Origin: Carex sylvatica
Lineage: Eukaryota; Streptophyta; Magnoliopsida; Poales; Cyperaceae
NCBI GenBank assembly: GCA_964058845.1
Contig: CAXKVR010000215.1
Span: forward strand, 1 to 21,426
Reading direction: 5' to 3'
DNA length: 21,426 nucleotides
Shown here: positions 1 through 9,571 of the stretch, piece by piece
How the letters are laid out: the number at the start of each line of letters is the position of its first letter
Numbering within the stretch: position 1 is the stretch's first letter
Program-made: the position numbers and the translations under genes
Notes under the pieces: model-generated
Database searches by the model: none
What the model was told of the DNA's origin: nothing
The model's input: only the letters and a program-made list of their open reading frames with translations

Positions 1-268
1 GATTCAACCATTAATCGATCTTATCACAGCTCAAAATTATTAATATAATGGTAACTTATAATAGTAAAATGTTTCAGCAACGTAACAAATTAACAATGGA
101 ATAATTCCATTTGACTAGGTCTATGTCATGATTTTAATTAATCTAGCAGAGTAAAAGTTAAGAAAATCTTGAACTGGCTCTATTAGTGTGAATTCATGAA
201 AGGTAAAAGGAAACCGTGTGAATTTTATTCCGCAAGAAGAAAACTAATGCATAAACTATCGGTATAAC

Positions 269-457
269 TAGGGTTGCTAAAAAAAATTGTAGTTCATAAT
301 TTGATTGACTTCGATTTAAAAAATTTGTAGTTCGCAATTAATTCGATTCGAAATTAATTTATTTTGAAACAAATCAAACCAGTTCGATTCGAATCTTATT
401 CAAACTAAAACTCAAACTGAGGTAAGTTTGATTCGGTTTGATTTGTTTACAGCCATA
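269..457. mobile_element. degraded hAT-like non-autonomous element (probable)
   Basis: The left end TAGGGTTGCTAAAAA and the reverse complement of the right end, TATGGCTGTAAACAA, resemble each other. They also resemble the ends of the better preserved elements at 1843-2264 and 2716-3082. The interior is rich in TTCGATTCGAA-type words, as in the 2716-3082 element. The flanking 8-mers (GGTATAAC and AGCTAAGC) do not match, so no target duplication survives. It has no coding capacity. The class is inferred by analogy. Confidence 0.4.
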
Positions 458-472
458 AGCTAAGCAGGAATG

Positions 473-671
473 AAATCTGCTGCGATCCGAATTTGATGAA
501 CAGTACCCTGAAATCTCTGCTTTTCCAAATCTAACCGTTCAACTTTTTTTGTGCACGCATCTTTAAACAGTTAGTTTTTCTGTGAACGCATCTCAAAATA
601 AATTGACAGTTGGATTTAAAAAAGCAAAAATTTCAGAGTACTGTTTATCCAATTCGGACCGCAGCAGATTT
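473..671. mobile_element. hairpin MITE, 199 bp
   Basis: The two halves are imperfect reverse complements along nearly their whole length. The left arm starts AAATCTGCTGCGATCCGAAT and the inverted right arm starts AAATCTGCTGCGGTCCGAAT. The match continues through a shared ACAGTAC block, a TCTGAAAT/TCTGAAAT block and a GCTTTT block towards a centre near 570. This is the structure of a palindromic MITE. There is no coding capacity. I could not assign a superfamily or a clear target duplication. Confidence 0.65.
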
Positions 672-1547
672 GTTTCCGTAATCAAATTAACAATTTTGAT
701 CTACCCGAAACACGTCTAGCATCGAAGGTTCAATTTGAAAGGTGCAATAATACAAGATTATGTGCAAGCTAGTTGTTGAGGTTGCAAAAGTAACTGTACC
801 TGATGGCTACTATGTCTCTATAGTCTATAGTGAAGTCCTAATTTGTCTCCGTCGCGTGTTAAATTAAATGCTCTTTCCAAATTATTCCAAATGACAGTGT
901 AAGTCATATTTATTTATTTTTCAAGATAGAAAAATGCCGATCTAATATTTGAACTTTTATTTAATACTCAAAATGAACCTCTATTTGAATTTCGAGCAAC
1001 CCCCTCACCAAAAAATTTCAAATTTGTTTGTGCCAGGGCAATTTTCATTGATTGAAACAATTCTGTGCGTACGATGATTCATAAAGTTTGTTGTTTGCGA
1101 CATTTGATCTTTTTATAGACATCTCATTTATCTTTTGAAATTCAAGTTGTTGTCAGGTAGATCTAAAGCCATTTGAAGTGTGACTTAAGTTACTCTAATA
1201 ATTTAAAATTTAAAATTATGTGTATTAAAATTTAATTTAATTTAATTTTTTTGAATATACTATATTGTCTAGCCTCCTCATAAATATCACATGTCTACTT
1301 GCAGTTTAATGGTTATAGTTTATTTTATATTGGTAGAGAATTTGAGTTTAATTTCATATATACATCAACCACAATTTGTACATTTTAAGGTTTAATTTTT
1401 TTCTAACAAAATTTTCTAGTTCCGTCCATGATTGTGTGATAGCATGTGGTTAGTATTCTGACAAAGTCTATAATGAAGATTGATACAACAGTACCTAAAA
1501 TATGGGACTCCTCTTGGCAATGGTCAAGGACAGGAGTCTGCATCGTC
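672..1547. other. AT-rich intergenic DNA, no gene seen
   Basis: No open frame here looks like a protein and no RNA gene was recognised. A hairpin (GACTCCT at 1506-1512 with AGGAGTC at 1532-1538, with CTTGG/CAAGG inside) lies just before the next element. Confidence 0.5.
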
Positions 1548-1717
1548 TGCATTAACTCAAAAGAGCATCTTTTGAGTTGATGCATCTAGACCATTTGATT
1601 TTAAACATAGTCAATCTGGTAACAACTTATAATTCAGAAGTTCTTTGTGGATTTAGTCTGCACAGATCTTACAATCCAAATTCGTTAACTCAAAATATTA
1701 TTTTTTGAGTTAATGCA
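1548..1717. mobile_element. small inverted-repeat element with self-palindromic ends
   Basis: A perfect 15-bp inverted repeat, TGCATTAACTCAAAA, lies at 1548-1562 and, inverted, at 1703-1717. Each end also folds on itself. TGCATTAACTCAAAAG pairs with CTTTTGAGTTGATGCA (1569-1584) around a 5-nt loop. TTAACTCAAAA (1685-1695) pairs with TTTTGAGTTAA (1703-1713). This nested arrangement suggests a small MITE, but no target duplication was identified. Confidence 0.45.
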
Positions 1718-1834
1718 AAGGATACGAATTCCAAAGATAGGGGATATGAGCAAGCGAGAATGGACATCACGGTTTATTTGTACAGTATGGAATATCTGAA
1801 AAAACATGAATGCAATAATTTTTAGAGATCAGAG

Positions 1835-1842
1835 GATGGATG
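1835..1842. repeat. target-site duplication, left copy (GATGGATG)
   Basis: This 8-bp word recurs exactly at 2265-2272, immediately outside the other end of the 1843-2264 element. Eight bases is the hAT target-duplication length. Confidence 0.85.
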
Positions 1843-2264
1843 TAGGCTGGGCAAAAGAGCTCGAACTCGTAACTCGCTCATTTACAGCTCGTTTTAACTC
1901 ACTCATCTACAGCTCGTTTTAACTCACTCATTTACAACTCGAGTTGGCCAACTCATTTAATAAATGAGCTGAGTTCGAGTTGACTCCAACTCGCTTATTT
2001 ATAACTCGAGTTATATAAAGTTGCATAGTATTGATCACAATAAATCCCAAACTAATCAAACCCGAATCTCTAGACTGTTATTTGTGCTTTGAGATTTGTG
2101 CAAAATATGTTTGAACTTGTATTGTAATACTATCACTGGTTAAACGAGTTGTAAGCCAACTCGAATTGATAACGAGCTGAGTTCGAGTTGGCTCGCTCGT
2201 TTATTAAACGAGCCGAGTTCGAATTGGAGGTAACTCGCTCAAACTCGACTCATTTACGGCCCTA
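1843..2264. mobile_element. non-autonomous hAT element, 422 bp
   Basis: The element is bounded by perfect 8-bp direct repeats GATGGATG. Its ends are TAGGCTGGGCAAAAGAGC and, inverted, TAGGGCCGTAAATGAGTC, forming short imperfect terminal inverted repeats. Subterminal DNA is packed with variants of AACTCGCTCATTTA and CTCGAACTCG in both orientations, typical of plant hAT MITEs whose subterminal motifs bind transposase. There is no coding capacity. The hAT class follows from the 8-bp duplication and the TAGGG-type end. Confidence 0.85.
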
Positions 2265-2272
2265 GATGGATG
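2265..2272. repeat. target-site duplication, right copy (GATGGATG)
   Basis: Exact copy of 1835-1842, flanking the right end of the hAT element. Confidence 0.85.
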
Positions 2273-2707
2273 CCAAGGCACTGAAATACAAATGCGCACA
2301 TGAGAAATGGGATTGTGGTTAAAATTTTGTTAGCATAACAGCACACTAGTTCTGCGCTTCCTTATTCCTTTTTTTTTTTTACACTAATGCACAATTGCAC
2401 ATGTAAATAGATGAGATTGATTTTGTAACGGTACTTAATTTTGTTTAATGAAAATCACATAGCAGCTTCTTTCATGTTCTAAAAAAAAAGAAAGAGAAAC
2501 CTTTCCTTCCATTTCTGTGGTGACTTAATTGCGAATTAATAGTGATATTTGATGTATCCAAGACTGGACCACCAACCGAGTCCTTCAGTTTCCAAAAGTA
2601 CATTTGAGCTTCTTTATTAAAATTTAATGAAACTAATAATTTGTCAGGTAATACAGAAAAACAAAATTGAAAAATATTCGAGGGTTATCTTTATTGATAT
2701 TATCGTT
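2273..2707. other. intergenic DNA, no gene seen
   Basis: AT-rich sequence with short poly(T) and poly(A) runs. No convincing coding frame, RNA gene or repeat structure was seen. Confidence 0.45.
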
Positions 2708-2715
2708 GTTATAAT

Positions 2716-3082
2716 TAGGTTGCAAACGAATAGAATTGAATCCAAATTAATTCAGTTCGAGTTCGAATCAACTTTGAACCGAATTGGTTTGAAATTGAAA
2801 GCAGAGTTTCGAACTGAAAAAATAAGAGTTTGAGTTTATTTCGGTGTGATTTGAACTAGCTAGTTTCGAACCGAACTGGTTCGAAATTGAAGCATGATTG
2901 AGAACTAAAAAGAAGAGTTTCGAACCGAGCCAGACTCAATTTGAGTTCGATTGGAACCAATTTCGAACCGAGCTGGATTTGTTTTGTTTCAGAACCGAAC
3001 TAGTTTGATTTGTTTTGAACCGAATTTTTCTTCGAATCGAACTCAATCGAATCACGAGCTACGAACTTTTTGTGCACCCCTA
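2716..3082. mobile_element. non-autonomous hAT element, 367 bp
   Basis: The left end is TAGGTTGCAAACGAA and the inverted right end is TAGGGGTGCACAAAA. It is flanked by GTTATAAT (2708-2715) and GTTATTAT (3083-3090), an 8-bp target duplication with one mismatch. The interior is made of variants of GTTTCGAACCGAACTGGTTC in both orientations. The open frames at 2627-2833 and 2951-3142 are by-products of this repeat. It is a different family from the CTCG-rich element at 1843-2264 but has the same kind of ends. Confidence 0.75.
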
Positions 3083-3090
3083 GTTATTAT

Positions 3091-3794
3091 CAAATCAAAT
3101 CAAATCAAATCGATTAATAATAAATTACTCATATTAGCTTAATACTAAGTCGTTTAACTGAATCATAATTCTATTAAGTTGAATTTTAAAAGTATTTATA
3201 TTGTTTGTTCAGGTTGGACCAGTTCATACAATTATATTTATATCCCTTCGCTTTAGTTCTTTTATTTTTTACTCCTTGACAAATAATATTTTACGGTTCA
3301 GCATTAAATCAAGAATTATTCAAATTAGAGCAATTTATAAGTCATTTAATTGAATCATAATTATATAAAGCTAAACCTTAAAAAATAAAAAGGATAACAG
3401 TAATGATAGTAGTTGAAGAATCAGTTTAGTCCAGTGACAAAAGCAATGCTTTCAGTGTGAAAAATCACAAATCTGTGTGGGACATCCAATGGTTACTAAA
3501 AGAAATATCAACTTATCAACTTCCAAAAAAAAAATTTATCCTGCAATGAAATTAATACATGATCATTCAATTTTAGGAATAAATAATCTATATTTGGATG
3601 AGCTGTCAGTTATAACTTTCATTCTATATGTTCTATTAATTCCACTTGTCATTAATATTAAGTCATTTATGCAACCTGACTTCAGAAGTGAGGAATAAAT
3701 CCAGTATTCCATTTTAGATAAAAATATATATATACATATATGAACAAAGGATAATGAAAAGTTATAAAAACATAACTTGTGTGATGTCATACAG
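3091..3794. other. intergenic DNA, no gene seen
   Basis: It begins with a short (CAAAT)n run at about 3090-3110. A similar segment, AAGTCGTTTAACTGAATCAT and AAGTCATTTAATTGAATCAT, occurs near 3146 and 3339, suggesting an old local duplication. No protein-like frame was recognised. Confidence 0.4.
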
Positions 3795-3811
3795 ATATAT
3801 ATATATATATA

Positions 3812-4236
3812 GAGGTTGGCTACTATGCTTATATAAGCATATCCCCACATATGCTTATAACTCATTTTTGTGCTTCCAATGTCCAAATGGTCGATCTGAA
3901 CCGTTCATCTTGTTCTCCATATTAGTATGTGCTTGGAAACTAAATTTTACATTTTTATGAATTTTTTTACTATTTATTAAGCCACTTTGAAAATTATTAA
4001 TCCAACGGTGGCTGCTGATTTTACTGTTTTGTGCAGCCACCGTTGGATCAGCGATTTTCAAAGTGGCTTAATAAATAGTAAAAAAATTCAGAAAAATGTA
4101 AAATTTAGTTTCCAAGCACATACTAATATGGAGAACAAGATGAACGGTTCAGATCGACCATTTGGACATTGGAAGCACAAAAATGAGTTATAAGCATATG
4201 TGGAGATATGCTTATATAAGCATAGTAGCCAACCTC
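3812..4236. mobile_element. near-perfect long hairpin MITE, 425 bp, in a (TA)n tract
   Basis: The arms (3812 to about 4016, and about 4033 to 4236) are reverse complements. By eye there are only about five mismatches over ~205 bp (e.g. TCCCC versus TCTCC, and ATTATTAATCC versus ATCGCTGATCC). The ends are GAGGTTGGCTACTATG and its inverse. A short loop near 4017-4032 lies between GGTGGCTGC and GCAGCCACC. Both sides are (TA)n runs (about 3795-3810 and 4237-4256), so insertion was into a TA microsatellite. Open frames on both strands simply mirror each other across the palindrome. A transcript would fold into a ~200-bp double-stranded RNA. Confidence 0.9.
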
Positions 4237-4305
4237 TATATATATATATATATATATGGAGCAAAAATATGTGTAAAACAAAATCGAATAAAACATAATT
4301 TTATA

Positions 4306-4712
4306 GAGGAGGGTTCAAATGTCTTTATTTTTTTTGTTCATTCATCATACCTCAATTTTTAAAAACGTAAATAAATCAAAACTTAAAACTTAAACATCAA
4401 AATAAAATCGTTAGATGTGATTTATGTTATTTTTTCTATGTGCTCATACAAAAAAGTATCACATTTCGATTTTGTTTTTTCGTGAATCAATTATTTGAAA
4501 AATCAACGTCTAGAAATTATTCACATTAGTACGTTTTTACAAGCTCTTGATGACAATTAAAACAAAGTTGAAATATCACAATATTTTACACATGCATAGA
4601 TAAAATGATGTAGATCATATCCAACGGTTTTATTTTAACTTTTAAGATTAAAATTTTGAGTTATTAAAGTTCTTAAAAATGAAAGCATAATGGAGACATT
4701 TGAACCCTCCTC
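4306..4712. mobile_element. inverted-repeat MITE, 407 bp
   Basis: The terminal inverted repeat GAGGAGGGTTCAAATGTCT is exact at 4306-4324 and, inverted, at 4694-4712. Inner blocks also pair, for example AAAATCGTTAGATGTGAT with the inverse of a block near 4610-4640 reading AAAACCGTTGGATATGAT. The element is therefore an eroded full-length hairpin. It starts about 70 bp after the previous hairpin MITE. No matching target duplication was seen and there is no coding capacity. Confidence 0.75.
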
Positions 4713-5119
4713 AACTTTAGAATATTTAAGAAAATATTTAATTAATGTTATAATAATTTACCCAATATTGATTAAAATTTATCTTGATAGATAATTTAAA
4801 GACATCAACATGAAGCGAAAAAGAAATTAATTATTATATACACTAGCTAGTGATATTACACTATAATCAATATATTTTGATGTAATTATTTTTTTTTGAA
4901 AAGAAAACGTGGATCAAGTCTACATTTGATTTCATTTTGTAGTTACAAGATGTTTGTAATCTGTTTACAAAAATTTATTTGAAACAATTAAAACCTAAGA
5001 AACTAAAACATAAGAGAAACTAGAAAAATCGAAGAAAATGAAAGGCCAAATGTACTAGCTAGAAATAAAAACAAAACAAAATCCAAGCCCTCCCCATCAA
5101 GCGCTGATTCCACAACAAC
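4713..5119. other. intergenic DNA, no gene seen
   Basis: AT-rich sequence with a T-run near 4887-4897. It could hold the 3' remains of the minus-strand LINE fragment further right, but nothing shows this directly. Confidence 0.35.
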
Positions 5120-5257
5120 AAGGTAGGTACTTTTTACGAGGGTAAAAAGTGATTTTTTGTGACTGTTATAAACGTATTTTTTCTATCAGTGACGGTACTC
5201 TTCGAGACGGAGTACCGTCATAAATGTATTTTTTTTCTCGCGAAAAGTGCCTACCTT
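5120..5257. mobile_element. short inverted-repeat MITE, 138 bp
   Basis: The ends AAGGTAGGTACTTTT (5120-5134) and AAAAGTGCCTACCTT (5243-5257) are inverted repeats with one mismatch. Inside is a second hairpin, GACGGTACTC (5191-5200) with GAGTACCGTC (5210-5219), a perfect 10-bp stem with a 9-nt loop. The two arms share AAACGTATTTTTTCT/AAATGTATTTTTTTT in the same orientation, so it is not a simple palindrome. No target duplication was found. Confidence 0.6.
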
Positions 5258-5403
5258 ATTTAATGAATCCATTAACCAAGTTGTGATCCTCCTGATTTTG
5301 CTTGCACCAGTATCGATCAGTTACCAATTGCCTCATACCGCTTAATTCCTCACCCTGCTTATTCGTTTGCATTATGAATTTTCCATACCTTCCTAGCTTA
5401 TTA

Positions 5404-5575
5404 CTGGAAGAACTTTGCTTGCCACCAAATTTCATCCATCAGTTTGTGAGGATCCTTAACTTCTTTCGTGAACGACCTATTGCATCTCTCTCGCCAGATA
5501 ATGAAATTCATGATCAGCATTAACGCTCTTTGCGCTTCTGACAACGGGCCCACTTGACAGCTATCTGTAATTAAT
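5404..5575 (-). pseudogene. LINE-type polyprotein fragment (C-terminal, probable)
   Basis: The minus strand is open from about 5575 to a TAA at 5401-5403. It encodes a peptide with the segments MLIMNFIIWRERCNRSF and LMDEIWWQAKFF. This layout (hydrophobic run, IWRERN-like motif, aromatic-rich tail) is seen downstream of the reverse transcriptase in plant LINE polyproteins, between the zinc-binding and RNase H-like regions. No reverse-transcriptase motif is present in the window, so it is a small broken relic. The assignment rests on general resemblance only. Confidence 0.35.
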
Positions 5576-6087
5576 GTTTAGTACCGGTAGTGCTGACCAA
5601 TTTGGTGACGGTTTTGCCCTTGTTAAACGCCTGTAGACCTCTATTATGTAACTACACCTATAAAATAAGTGTTAAAAAAATTGATTTTAATAAACAATCG
5701 GGTTAAGTTTAATCCCTAGCTAGTACAAATGTAAACGGGACTTAAGTTTCTCATAGTGGTTCTTTGTATATTCTACATCTAAACTCGCTGCCAATCAATT
5801 TCTAAAAAAATGGTAACCACTCTAACCGTGTTCATTGGAAAAAAAAAAAAAAAAAAAAACGAAAGTGATAGATTAAGCCATCATCTTTCCTTTTTAACCA
5901 GAAGCCTCCAATACTGTTCAATCACACAAGAATCTTATTTTTATCTTATAGCGTCGTCAGATCCCACAAGGCCACAACATCTCCAAAAGAGGGCACAAAA
6001 GTTCGACAGTGTTTTGATATAATTATTATGAATTGAATACAAGTTCAGAAACATCCAAATATAATTATTATGTTTTTTGGAACGAAA
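5576..6087. other. intergenic DNA left of the MULE, no gene seen
   Basis: It contains a 21-nt A run at 5839-5859, which would fit a retroposon tail. An ATAATTATTATG word is repeated near 6020 and 6061. No supported coding frame was found. Confidence 0.4.
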
Positions 6088-6096
6088 TTGGCTCCG
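6088..6096. repeat. MULE target-site duplication, left copy (TTGGCTCCG)
   Basis: This 9-bp word recurs exactly at 13492-13500, directly outside the opposite inverted repeat. Nine bases is the Mutator superfamily target-duplication length. Confidence 0.9.
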
Positions 6097-6240
6097 CCGA
6101 GATTTTTATTTTTTACCAAAAAAAAAATTTATTTTATTAAAAATAACTACTGTTTGGATGTATTTTATACCCCGTCCGTGGATAAATTCTACGGCCTGAT
6201 TAATTTAATTCGGACCGTGAAAAAATTCGACGGACCAGAC
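6097..6240. repeat. MULE left terminal inverted repeat
   Basis: It starts CCGAGATTTTTATTTTTTAC and aligns over ~144 bp with the inverted right end, which starts CCGACATTTTTTAAAATATC. The best shared blocks are ATTAAAAATAAC, CCGTGGATAAATT and GGCCTGA. It contains two copies of a 19-bp motif (6176-6194 and 6215-6233) that is also present in the right end. Confidence 0.9.
6176..6233. promoter_or_regulatory. two candidate transposase-binding repeats, 39-bp spacing
   Basis: CCGTGGATAAATTCTACGG at 6176-6194 and CCGTGAAAAAATTCGACGG at 6215-6233 start exactly 39 bp apart. Each is an imperfect palindrome (CCG..CGG around AAATT). Matching inverted copies lie in the right end at the same distance from the terminus. 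Binding of transposase to motifs inside the inverted repeat is known for Mutator elements; that these are the sites is inferred. Confidence 0.55.
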
Positions 6241-6267
6241 TTTTTTTTTTATTTTGACTTTTTACAC

Positions 6268-6274
6268 TATAAAT
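6268..6274 (+). promoter_or_regulatory. TATA box of the transposase gene (candidate)
   Basis: TATAAAT in the context CACTATAAATCTATCAC lies about 28 bp inside the left inverted repeat. It is followed ~20-30 bp later by a purine-rich leader of GAGAGA and GAAGGAGG words (6290-6368), a common plant 5' leader. Placement just inside the terminus matches how Mutator elements drive their genes. Confidence 0.55.
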
Positions 6275-6369
6275 CTATCACAGCAGCTACGAGAGAGAAA
6301 ATCTGAAAGAGAGAAGGAGAAAGAGAGAAGGAGAAGGAGGAGGAAGAGAAGGAGAGAAGGAGGAGAAAT

Positions 6370-6750
6370 GAGTTACTGTTCATCTGCTAAATTAGGTATT
6401 TTTTTCTGCAATTGTTCATTTACGTATTTACTATTTATATTCGTATGTACTGTTCATATACATTTTTTATTTACCGTTCATACAATGAGCATATACGAAT
6501 TTACTGTTCATATACGTATTTGCTGTTAATATACTGTGCATATACATATTTACTGTTCATATACTATTCATTACTGTTCATATACGTAATTATTGTTCAT
6601 TTACTGTGCATAAACGTTTATACTGTGCATATACGTATTTACTGTTCATATACTGTGCATATACGTTTATACTGTTCATCTACTGTTCATATACGTCTGT
6701 ACTGTTCATATACGTCTGTTTACTACTATTGACAACTGTTCACAATTGAA
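6370..6750. repeat. TACTGTTCATATACGT tandem array in the transposase leader
   Basis: About 17 copies of YTGTKCAT occur in ~380 bp, many as TACTGTTCATATACGT or TACTGTGCATATACGT at irregular spacings of 11-30 bp. The array sits between the purine-rich leader and the transposase start. A possible donor (ATTAG|GTATTT near 6391) and a possible acceptor (ATGTAG before 6791) would make it a 5' leader intron. The open frame rich in Tyr, Ser and Ile across the array is only a by-product of the repeat. Confidence 0.8.
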
Positions 6751-8677
6751 ATCAGTATACTGACAAAATATTTACCATTTACGAATGTAGTTTATTGGCA
6801 ATGCCTATTGGAATTTCAATACATTTTGGAGGGAAATTCAGTTTTGACCAGAATGGGGCACGTTACTCCAAACCTCCAGTAAATACGTATTGGGTTGATG
6901 AAAATTTATCATTTGAGCAGTTGCAATCGCTTATTTATGAAGTGAGCAGCTACAATAGGAATCGTTGGGAATTAGAAATAATGGCCCGAATAGTCCATGC
7001 AGGAAAGTATGTCAGAATCGCATTGGGAGATGACGAGGCATTGAGAGGCCTGATCGCGCAGGTTTTGAGGTCCGGCGAATCATTATTAAAAGTTTTTGCA
7101 TGCAGAATTCGCGGAGAGTCAGGGGCTGAAAGTTCAGGCCAAAATTTGGTTTCAGAAAGTTATCAACCAAATTATGAACTACACACTCCTTTTATCCCAA
7201 TGCCAGTACCAGAACTGGAACCAGAAATATACAATAATTCACCCCAATCTCCACCTTTTATCCCACGACGAGTACAATCTCTACCTTTTATCTCACCTAT
7301 ATCCGTGTATGAAGGTCCTTCATCCTTACCTGGGCCTGAACCAAATCCTCACCCCAGACCGCCACCAGTACAAGAAGATCCAAACGAGTCGAAATTTGAA
7401 TTTATAAACGAGGTACCGGAGGAGAATCTGCAAACTGGGGATGAATGGGGGGAATGAGACTGGGACATTAATGATGAAGGAGATGAAGAAGATGAAGAAG
7501 AATACACACAGCCCACTGTGAGACAAAATAGAGAGAATATGCCGTTAAGTGGCCGTTCTGAGACTCACCCGTTTGTAAACTTCAATGACACATCTGCTTT
7601 TCGAGAAGCAGATATTTCTTACTATGGTCGTCGGATTGAATACAAGAGTGAGCTCGCAAAAGGCCAATACTTCATAAATAAAAAGCAATTGAAAAAAAGA
7701 TCAAAGAGTACCATGTTGACAAGAATAAGGGGACATATATGAAGAGAAGTGACACATCTCGGCTGGAAATTAGATGCAATACTTCGGGTTGTCGTTTCAA
7801 ACTAAAGGCAAGAGCAACAAATCATGGAGATACATGGATGATAACTGTGCAAGACACGCCTCACACATGCACGTCTGAGTACACTAGGATTGACCATGCA
7901 CAACTCACGGCATCAATCATCGCAGATATCATCGAGAGCAGCATTAAGAAAGACCTTACTATGAGCATCCGGAGCATGGCACACTGCGTGAGGGTTAGGT
8001 TTGGCAGTATAACCCCGAAGTACAACAAACTTTGGAGAGGTCGTGAGATTGCAGTTGCCCAGTAATTTGGGAGTTGGGAAGAGTCGTACAATTTTATGAA
8101 ACTATTGCTTATCGGGATATGTGACAAGAATCCCTGCTCGAGGTACCAATTTCTGACCAGTCCGAGCATCGATAAAAATATAGGACTGCTCAAGCAAGGT
8201 GTCCAGAAATTCAAGGCCGTGGCATGGGCTTACGGACAATGCATCACCGCATTTAATTACTTGAGACCGGTGATCAGTATAGATGTAGCCTTCCTTTCTG
8301 GGCGGTATGAGGGCAGGCTTTTGATGGCTTGCGGCTATGATGCTGAGAACCAATTGTTGCCTCTAGCATTTGCAATTGTGCATAAAGAGAATGAAGAGAA
8401 TTGGGGTTTTTTCTTACAATGGCTTATGATTAATGTGATTCATGTTAATAGATTCGTATGTGTTATATCAGACCAACACAAGGGTATCAAAGCTGCATTG
8501 AAACCTGAATATGGATGGGACATGGATAATTTTGTGCACATATATTGTATCCAGCATGTTGCTGATAACCTGGTCCAGGCGTGTGGGAAGGACAAATGGT
8601 ACGGAACTAGGTTCAAACAAGAAGCCAGGAAGAAGAAGTCAATAAGGTTGAAAGAGATGTTCAAAGATTTTGCCTCG

Positions 8678-8757
8678 GTATGTCTGATATTGTCTAATTT
8701 ATATTATTTTGTTTCTTTTATATGCATTTTGTCTAATTTTGCTTTGTTCTATTGCAG
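8678..8757 (+). other. transposase intron 1 (80 nt)
   Basis: The donor is CG|GTATGT and the acceptor is TTGCAG|CAA, with a T-rich interior. Removal joins the reading frame DFAS to QNPRCNDFL in phase 0, restoring a typical MULE transposase order. Confidence 0.85.
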
Positions 8758-9571
8758 CAAAATCCGAGGTGTAATGATTTTCTGAGGAGAGTGGGCAAAG
8801 TACGTACTAATGACGTCATGGAGCCATCAAATTTTGATAAAAAATTTCAGACCTGTGATGGAGGACACCGATTTAGTATCATGACAACAAACGACTCCGA
8901 GTCCCTGAATGCTGTCTTCAAGGAGAGCCGAATGTTGCTCGTGGCTGCACTTGTGGAGGAGACATTCTACAAGTGCAATAGGTGATTTGTTCAGCGGAGA
9001 TAGGCAGCGACGGAGCAAAGTAATACATGAAAGCCTTTTTCCGAACGGGTACATGTTAAGCTTGCCAAACGGTGGGAGAAAGGTACAAAAATAGATGTCA
9101 TCCTATACTCGCACGACGAAGGTAAGTACGAAGTCACGGGTCCAAATGAATATGTTCTAGTAGTCCAAATGCAGGATGGAACTATGTCCATTATTCATAG
9201 AAGGTTCCAGTATATCATGACATTCGGGCCTGAAAGAGCAGTGGAATGTACATGCAGAGGTATTCAATTAAGTGGAATTCTGTGCGCTCATGTGTTAGCA
9301 GTTTGTCGCCATAATAGCTGGTCACCCGACCAATTTGTTGCCCACTGGTATAGGGTGGATTACCTTCTGAGTACTTGGAATGCACTGTTTGTTCTTTATG
9401 GCAATCCTGAAGATTGGCTTACGACCACTACCGATAAAATTGAGCCAAACACAGATTGGATACGGCGTGGTAGAAGAAAACACATCCGTCGGGTAATAAC
9501 CATGGACGAAATACAAGGTAGGCGAATGGGGCACCGTTTTCGCCGTTCCACTTCTGACAGGCAGAGCCGAG

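Noticed and set aside
3563..4362. Several 66-107-codon frames on both strands
   Set aside because: They repeat the same peptides in mirror image because they lie on the two arms of a palindrome; no coding signal otherwise.
5810..6022. 70-codon frame after a poly(A) run
   Set aside because: It is short, with a Lys run made by the 21-nt A tract, and shows no family resemblance.
6412..6732. 106-codon open frame rich in Tyr, Ile and Ser
   Set aside because: It is a translation of the TACTGTTCATATAC repeat array; the periodic residues reflect the DNA repeat.
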